Of a stretch of DNA of 11,043 bases, positions 5,929-11,043 are shown one piece after another; position 1 is the stretch's first letter; every line of letters starts with the position of its first letter. The translations under genes and the position numbers were made by a program. The stretch comes from Methanosphaera sp. rholeuAM74 (lineage in GTDB: Archaea > Methanobacteriota > Methanobacteria > Methanobacteriales > Methanobacteriaceae), in NCBI GenBank assembly GCA_003266075.1, contig MUZZ01000076.1:3550-14592 (forward strand), in the 5' to 3' direction. The notes beneath the pieces were generated by a model that did not search any database, was not told the DNA's origin, and saw only the letters and a list, made by a program, of their open reading frames with translations.

Positions 5929-8358
5929 TTGAATATTCGTTGTCGTATCCTGGCACCTGTGGGTTCTCCAAGTGTTCTTTCCAGTGCCGTCTTTAGTGGT
6001 GCTGACTGTGTGTATCTTTCTGGTAGAAGTTATGGTGCTAGGGGATTTGCAGATAACTTTAGTCTCGAAGATATTAGGGATGCTGTATCATTTTGTCATG
6101 AATTTAATGTTAAGGTTTATGTGACTGTCAATGTTTCTATTCTTGAAAGTGAGTTTTGTGACGTCTTGGATTATGTTTATTTTCTTTATTGCTGTGGCGT
6201 TGATGCGGTGATAGTGGAGGATATTGGATTGGCTGGTGTCATTAAAGGCTTGATTCCTGATTTATCTATTCATGCTTCCACACAGCTTACATGCCATGAT
6301 TACTTGTTTGTCAAGTGGTTGTCTGACTTTGGTTTTAGTAGTGTTAACCTTTCTAGGGAGGTCAGTATTGCTAAACTGAAGGATATTAGAAGTAAGTTGG
6401 ATAGTGTTGATTCAAGTATCCGTTTAGAGGTTTTTGGTCATGGGGCGTTATGTTATTCTTATTCTGGTCGTTGTCTTATGTCCTCGTTTCTTGGTGGTCG
6501 TAGTGGTAATCGTGGACTGTGTGCACAGCCTTGTAGGATGATTTACACCCTTGAAGATGAATTACATAATTCAATCTCGGATAGTGGCTATCTTTTAAGT
6601 ACTAAGGATTTATGTACCATTAGAAGCATTAGGGACGTTGTTGAGGCTGGTGCTGATACTATTAAGATTGAGGGTCGTATGAAGTCTTGGGAGTATGTTG
6701 CAAGTAGTGTCTATTGTTATAAACGGGCTATTGTTGATGATGAGTTTGACTTGGATGGGGCTATGCTAATGTTGAACCTTGCCTTTAATAGGGGTTTGAC
6801 TGGTGGTTACCTCTTAGATGATAATGTTATGGGCAGAACTCAGGCAGGTAGTTTGGGTTATCCTATTGGCAGAGTTGTTAAGTGTGGCAAAGATACTGTG
6901 ACTATTAAATTTACTAATAAGCGTTTTCCTGTCCAATTGGTTAATGGTGATGGTTTGAGCTTTATTTTTGGTGATTATACTTGTGGTATGTATGTTAGTG
7001 GCATTGTTTCTCAGACCAGAAATAGGGTGACCATTAAATCATCTAAGGCAAAAAATGTTAAAAAAGATTCGTTGGTATACATCACATACTCAAAATATTT
7101 AGAGGATAAGTGCAAAGACATTTTAAACAAAAAGATGATTAATAAAATACCACTTGATGTTGAAGTGACTATAAATAATGATATGCAAATGCAATTAAAA
7201 TGCATAGCTGGAAGCGATGGAAAAACTGTTGAATACACATCAGATGAAAAATTCCAAAAAGCAAGAAAACAGCCACTAACAAAAGAAACAATAACAAAAC
7301 AACTCAAAAAAACCGGAAACACCAGCTACACAATAGAAAACATAACATACCATAACTTCAAAGAAGACCTCTTCATGAGCATATCCACACTAAACAACAT
7401 ACGAAGACAACTGCTAGACAAAATAACACACCAAACCCAAAAGGACAAAACACCGACAAAAACAAAACAAAAAGAAGCACAAGAACGGATAAACAAATTC
7501 AAAGAAGAAGCATACTACCCCAACAAAAAAACCAGTACCAAGTGGACAGTACATATAACAAATCCCGAACAGGCAAAGATAATAGAAGACTACGACTACA
7601 TACACAGCATATACTATGATGGAAGCTACAACCACAAAGACATCGAAGACTACCTAGAAAAGATAGCAGATGAAATCATAGAAGTAAACAACAATACTAC
7701 AAAGGAAGTTGTATGGCAACTGCCACAACTACTAGAAGACAAAGACCTACCACACATCGCAGAGATACTAGTCAAGCTAAGATACAATGACGTAGACATC
7801 AAAGTACAGACCGACAACATAGCAGCAACACAATACCTTGACACAGTATGCTACAGCAAAAACCTCAACATATACAACAACCAAACAATTAAACAGTTAA
7901 GCCAAAACCCGGGTTACAAGAGAATAACAATCTCACCAGAGCTATCACTCAAAGACCTATCGAAACTTACAAACAAGTACGTACCACTAGAATACCAGGT
8001 ATTCGGAAACATACAGGTAATGATAACAAAAGATAACTTCAATGACATCACAGACAAGAAAGAACTCTACTTGAAAGACGAACAAAACAACACATACCCA
8101 GTAAAGATTGACTGCTACAACAAATCCCAGATATACGACTACAGAACACTTGACTTGAAAGAAGAACTCAGAGAACTGGAAAAAACTTGCATAGAATACC
8201 TTTCCATCGATGCTAAGTTCTACACAACAGAACAGCTAAGACAAACCCTGGACTACATAAACAATCCACAAAAAAAGAACGTGAAATTAGGGAGTAGACA
8301 ATACTTCAAGGCAAACCTGAAACGTGGATTATACGTTAAACAATGCCCATCATCTTAA
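5929..8358 (+). CDS. Peptidase U32 family protein, long form, probable RNA hydroxylase
   Basis: U32 proteins were named as collagenase-like peptidases, but studied members (RlhA, TrhP, UbiU/UbiV) are iron-sulfur proteins for oxygen-independent hydroxylation of RNA or quinone precursors. This 809-residue protein has the U32 TIM-barrel half at about 1-400: ILAPVGSPSVL at the start, the full U32 signature at 167-185 (E-x-F-x2-GALC-x4-GRC-x-MS), GLCAQPCR at 196-203 and IKIEGRMK at 245-252. Cys175, Cys182, Cys198 and Cys229 are spaced like the cluster ligands of UbiU. Residues 405-500 resemble DUF3656 (for example RKQPLTKETI, GNTSY), as in RlhA. Residues 500-809 start with a Lys-rich linker and form an uncharacterised domain ending KRGLYVKQCPSS. 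Start TTG 5929 is the best of several. Base composition switches sharply near 7050-7250. The substrate is unknown. Confidence 0.85.
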   Translation: MNIRCRILAPVGSPSVLSSAVFSGADCVYLSGRSYGARGFADNFSLEDIRDAVSFCHEFNVKVYVTVNVSILESEFCDVLDYVYFLYCCGVDAVIVEDIGLAGVIKGLIPDLSIHASTQLTCHDYLFVKWLSDFGFSSVNLSREVSIAKLKDIRSKLDSVDSSIRLEVFGHGALCYSYSGRCLMSSFLGGRSGNRGLCAQPCRMIYTLEDELHNSISDSGYLLSTKDLCTIRSIRDVVEAGADTIKIEGRMKSWEYVASSVYCYKRAIVDDEFDLDGAMLMLNLAFNRGLTGGYLLDDNVMGRTQAGSLGYPIGRVVKCGKDTVTIKFTNKRFPVQLVNGDGLSFIFGDYTCGMYVSGIVSQTRNRVTIKSSKAKNVKKDSLVYITYSKYLEDKCKDILNKKMINKIPLDVEVTINNDMQMQLKCIAGSDGKTVEYTSDEKFQKARKQPLTKETITKQLKKTGNTSYTIENITYHNFKEDLFMSISTLNNIRRQLLDKITHQTQKDKTPTKTKQKEAQERINKFKEEAYYPNKKTSTKWTVHITNPEQAKIIEDYDYIHSIYYDGSYNHKDIEDYLEKIADEIIEVNNNTTKEVVWQLPQLLEDKDLPHIAEILVKLRYNDVDIKVQTDNIAATQYLDTVCYSKNLNIYNNQTIKQLSQNPGYKRITISPELSLKDLSKLTNKYVPLEYQVFGNIQVMITKDNFNDITDKKELYLKDEQNNTYPVKIDCYNKSQIYDYRTLDLKEELRELEKTCIEYLSIDAKFYTTEQLRQTLDYINNPQKKNVKLGSRQYFKANLKRGLYVKQCPSS

Positions 8359-9139
8359 ATGCTATAAACAGTACAATACACACCTGTAAAAACTTAAGTT
8401 TGGAGCTATCCACGTTACGAGAAAGCCTGGCCGCATATCCTGCAACAAGAGTACTGGTTAGAGTTAAGAAGAAAAACTGTAGCAGGTTAACATAGCCCAA
8501 ACTATATGCTGGAAGATTTGTAACATTCCATCCGAGGACAATGTAGGCAATTAAGCCACCAAGAGTAGTTGCAATGATAGTGGCACTACTAGTGGCAATA
8601 GCCCTATGGGTAGGATACTTCAAGACCACCGTCAGGAATGGAATCATGATAACACCACCACCGACTCCCATCAAACCACACAACAATCCACCAATTAATC
8701 CTAGTAGGATGTGAAGAGAAACATTCTCGCTTGGAGTAGAATCATCCGATGTACGTGAAAAAATCATGTTCACTGCACTAAAAAGACATACAATTCCGAA
8801 TAAGACCCTGAGGATTGAAACATCTAAGCGTGTGGAAATAAAAGCACCCCCTACTGCACCGATAAATCCTAACAGCATCATCTCCTTTAAGCAGAAAAAG
8901 CTTAGATATCCATTACGGTACTGGTGATAAGTACCATTAATCATTGTCACACAAATAACTGCAAGACTAGTGGCAAATGAAACTGTCAGACTAGTGCTTG
9001 GATCCACTCCGTAGGCAGTAAGTAGGAAGTACTGGATTGGAGTTAAGATAACTCCACCACCAACACCGAGCATACCAGCCATCAATCCACCAAGACAACC
9101 ACTGACTAATAATAGGATGATGTAAACTATAAATTCCAT
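8336..9139 (-). CDS. TauE/SafE family membrane transporter
   Basis: This 267-residue integral membrane protein belongs to the TauE/SafE (DUF81) family, whose members move sulfite, sulfonates or other organic anions across the cytoplasmic membrane. It has about eight hydrophobic segments arranged as two homologous halves: GGLMAGMLGVGGGVILTP (17-34) repeats as GGLLCGLMGVGGGVIMIP (150-167). Each is followed by a threonine/serine-rich helix (TSLTVSFATSLAV and HRAIATSSATIIATT). The length and the intact glycine motifs argue for a working protein. ATG at 9137-9139 has only a weak ribosome-binding site (GGGGAAT on the minus strand). The last 23 bases overlap the end of the convergent U32 gene. No sulfur-metabolism gene lies nearby, so the substrate cannot be named. 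Confidence 0.9.
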   Translation of the reverse strand: MEFIVYIILLLVSGCLGGLMAGMLGVGGGVILTPIQYFLLTAYGVDPSTSLTVSFATSLAVICVTMINGTYHQYRNGYLSFFCLKEMMLLGFIGAVGGAFISTRLDVSILRVLFGIVCLFSAVNMIFSRTSDDSTPSENVSLHILLGLIGGLLCGLMGVGGGVIMIPFLTVVLKYPTHRAIATSSATIIATTLGGLIAYIVLGWNVTNLPAYSLGYVNLLQFFFLTLTSTLVAGYAARLSRNVDSSKLKFLQVCIVLFIAFKMMGIV

Positions 9140-9245
9140 AGAAGCTATTCCCCAGAGACTAATTGATATAGATAGTATTATATTTAGAGAATCATATTTA
9201 AGAATTTTATACTAAAAAAATCAAAGAATATACTAGAGAATGCAA
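9140..9245. promoter_or_regulatory. Divergent promoter region between the transporter and the MutS-like gene
   Basis: For the + strand, TTTTATACTA at 9205-9214 is a good archaeal TATA candidate and would place the transcript start near 9235, about 25 bases before the MutS-like gene. For the - strand, two candidates exist: the complement of 9193-9202 (CTTAAATATG) and of 9174-9187 (CTAAATATAATACT). Either would give a short leader for the transporter gene. Confidence 0.45.
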
Positions 9246-9254
9246 TGGGATGTG
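9246..9254 (+). promoter_or_regulatory. Weak ribosome-binding-site-like sequence before the MutS-like gene
   Basis: TGGGATGTG resembles GGGAGGTG with one mismatch. TGGGA (9246-9250) leaves 10 bases to codon ATT 9261, the same spacing as AGGAG to the start in the tmk and aIF2-beta genes. This is the main support for initiation at 9261. Confidence 0.35.
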
Positions 9255-9260
9255 TTGTAA

Positions 9261-11043
9261 ATTAATAAGCTAGAAAACATTAAGGGTGTAGGAAACAAGC
9301 TAGTAAACAAAATCCTTGAAAACTATGGAAGCTATGAGGAATTTGAGGAATCCATAACAAACTATGAAATTGATAAACTAATGTCAATACAGGGCTTAAG
9401 CGAGAAAAAGGCCTTAGAAATTGTAAGATGTATGCAGAGTGAGGATTCGAACAATTTCCTGAAAACCTCCCAGAGTCAGAGGATATATCAGGACATAATT
9501 GATAAAATTCTGGCCTACACGAACACAACCTATGCAAACAACAGGGTAAAACTAATGCAACCCACAACAGACTATGACCAGGTGCAAAAGACACAAGAGT
9601 TAATCACAAAGACCTTAGAGGATACAAAAGACCTGGACTATGATTACATACGCAAGTTGTACACTAAAATTGAAGCTCTCCACGATGATGTCCGACCAAA
9701 ATTCAATGACGAGTATGCAATAGTATGCGAGGACTATGATGACTACCTGAAGCTGATTGAAAAGCATATGGACAGGTACTGTAACATCTATGCATTAGAG
9801 GATACGAGCCTACTTACACAGTATGAGTTCATTGTATACGTCTACAACAACTATAATGTGGATTTGGGTGAGGTGAATAATATCATCACAATAAGTAATG
9901 ATAGTGGTGATGAAGAAATACAGCCGAACATCATATTGAACTATTATAAGTCAAACAGGGATATACTTGAGAATGTCTACCAATTAAGGGAATATCTTGG
10001 ATTAGATAGTTGCATACCAGAGATTATCAGCACACTTGATGAGATTAACAAGGAAGAAGCAGTTGTCACTGATTTAACGGAGAATGTTGAAGAAATTAAG
10101 GATGAAGCCAACGAAGAGATAAAAGAAGCCATAAAGAATGTTGAACTTGATGGTGAAGAGGTACTGCAATTGTTAAACAATGAGGATTTACCTCCAAAGC
10201 TGACAACAATATTTAATGAGGTACTGGAGAAGTCAAGAGCAAAGATTAGCGAGAAGACTGGACTCCTACTCGACCCATTCATAGTTAAATACCCGATAGA
10301 ACTGGATTATGATGAAATTAACAGGGTTCAGGAGAACGAGATTTCAAACATACACCTCAGGGAATTTGAACAAGAACAAACTGCTTCCACTATTCTTTCA
10401 CAGTACAAGGATAAGGTCATAGCTGAAACCATGGAAGTAATACATTATGACTACCAGTTTAGCTTAGCAAACTTCATGAAGGTATATGAGCTGACTATGC
10501 CAGAAATAGGTGATGAGTACGTACTGGAAGGTAGCATACACTTAGCACTTAAACAGCAGGAAATTGAGGATGGATTAGAGCTACAGGAGATTAACTATAA
10601 CCTCAACAACGAGGAGAACATTGTGTTGCTTACTGGGGCAAATAGTGGTGGAAAAACTACGCTTCTGGAGACTCTTGGTCAGCATTGTATTATGGCTCAT
10701 ATGGGGCTGGGAGTATGTTCGAAGAGGGCTGTTATACCAGAGACTAGGGAAGTCTACTATTTCACCAAAAGGCAGTCCTTGAATGCTGGTGCGTTTGAAA
10801 CTTTTCTAACATCGTTCATACCAGTAGCTGTGGGAGAAAAGAATAAGTTAATCCTTATAGATGAACTGGAATCTATTACGGAATTGGAGGCTGCCATAAA
10901 GATTATCATCGGATTTATTGAACATATACAGGATGATGAGTCCTATGCTGTCATAGTTACTCATATGGCTCCGGAGATTCTTAAACATACCAGTAACATT
11001 AATATCCGAACAGATGGTATAGAAGCTAAAGGATTGGATGAAA
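9261..11043 (+). CDS. MutS-family ATPase with N-terminal helix-hairpin-helix motifs (3' end outside window; start uncertain)
   Basis: The frame is open from the TAA at 9258-9260 to the window edge, 594 codons. The N-terminus has two helix-hairpin-helix motifs (KGVGNKL at 8-14 and IQGLSEKKA at 43-51), which suggest DNA binding. A long, charged, partly coiled-coil middle follows (for example 260-300), then a MutS-type ABC ATPase: Walker A GANSGGKTT (459-467), a SLNAGAFETF segment matching the MutS signature loop, Walker B LILIDELES with Asp534-Glu535, and the H-loop His568 in VTHMA. No mismatch-recognition domain with the F-x-E motif is visible, so a role in branched-DNA or recombination processing is as likely as classical repair. 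No ATG, GTG or TTG precedes the first motif; the first in-frame ATG (9381) would cut the helix-hairpin-helix region. ATT 9261 is a tentative start. Confidence 0.82.
   Translation, partial: MNKLENIKGVGNKLVNKILENYGSYEEFEESITNYEIDKLMSIQGLSEKKALEIVRCMQSEDSNNFLKTSQSQRIYQDIIDKILAYTNTTYANNRVKLMQPTTDYDQVQKTQELITKTLEDTKDLDYDYIRKLYTKIEALHDDVRPKFNDEYAIVCEDYDDYLKLIEKHMDRYCNIYALEDTSLLTQYEFIVYVYNNYNVDLGEVNNIITISNDSGDEEIQPNIILNYYKSNRDILENVYQLREYLGLDSCIPEIISTLDEINKEEAVVTDLTENVEEIKDEANEEIKEAIKNVELDGEEVLQLLNNEDLPPKLTTIFNEVLEKSRAKISEKTGLLLDPFIVKYPIELDYDEINRVQENEISNIHLREFEQEQTASTILSQYKDKVIAETMEVIHYDYQFSLANFMKVYELTMPEIGDEYVLEGSIHLALKQQEIEDGLELQEINYNLNNEENIVLLTGANSGGKTTLLETLGQHCIMAHMGLGVCSKRAVIPETREVYYFTKRQSLNAGAFETFLTSFIPVAVGEKNKLILIDELESITELEAAIKIIIGFIEHIQDDESYAVIVTHMAPEILKHTSNINIRTDGIEAKGLDE

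Noticed and set aside
5929..7140. U32 gene as a secreted collagenase or protease
   Set aside because: No signal peptide is present, and the four-cysteine pattern matches iron-sulfur U32 members that act in RNA or quinone hydroxylation.
7414..7635. Minus-strand reading frame rich in Val, Phe, Cys and Tyr that looks like a small membrane protein
   Set aside because: It lies opposite the A/C-rich part of the U32 gene; a T/G-rich complement automatically yields such residues. It has no ribosome-binding site of note and the + strand frame has clear family similarity.
9250..9273. ATG 9250 with a frameshift as the start of the MutS-like gene
   Set aside because: This frame reads seven codons to TAG 9271-9273. 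Joining it to the MutS frame needs a shift at a site without a recognisable slippery sequence, and the resulting N-terminus does not resemble the rest of the protein.
9280..9594. Minus-strand reading frame of about 104 codons
   Set aside because: It lies opposite the MutS-like coding frame, is low in complexity (Ser, Leu, His, Cys), and shows no family motif.

Overview
The window looks like chromosomal DNA of a methanogenic archaeon of the order Methanobacteriales, most likely Methanosphaera or a close relative. This is an inference from the low GC content, from archaeal-type MCM helicase, aIF2-beta, NMD3 and tyrosyl-tRNA synthetase, and from ribosome-binding sites that match the archaeal 16S 3' end (GGAGG or GGTGAT). 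No tRNA, rRNA, CRISPR array, insertion sequence or prophage gene was seen.

Left part (1-3962, all + strand) is an information-processing block. It holds the C-terminal part of the replicative helicase MCM, then translation initiation factor aIF2-beta with a hairpin and T-tract terminator, then a tight NMD3 - tyrosyl-tRNA synthetase - small unknown protein cluster with gaps of only 3 and 9 bases. The small protein is built from two diverged copies of a ~39-residue unit.

Middle part (4000-8358): thymidylate kinase lies on the - strand, convergent with the cluster above and divergent from the next genes. Two tandem TMEM175/DUF1211-type membrane proteins follow, translationally coupled, then a very long peptidase-U32 family protein (809 aa) with the complete U32 cysteine signature and an extended C-terminal half. 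That U32 gene switches abruptly from G/T-rich to A/C-rich sense-strand composition within one open frame, the most striking anomaly in the window.

Right part (8336-11043): a TauE/SafE-type membrane transporter on the - strand overlaps the end of the U32 gene tail to tail. Beyond a divergent promoter region, a MutS-family ATPase gene runs off the right edge. It has N-terminal helix-hairpin-helix motifs and no ATG, GTG or TTG where its conserved N-terminus should begin; an in-frame TAA followed directly by ATT stands there instead.

I found no clear multi-gene novel system. The best leads are the mosaic U32 gene, the startless MutS-like gene, the paired TMEM175 paralogues, and the duplicated-domain small protein coupled to tyrS.
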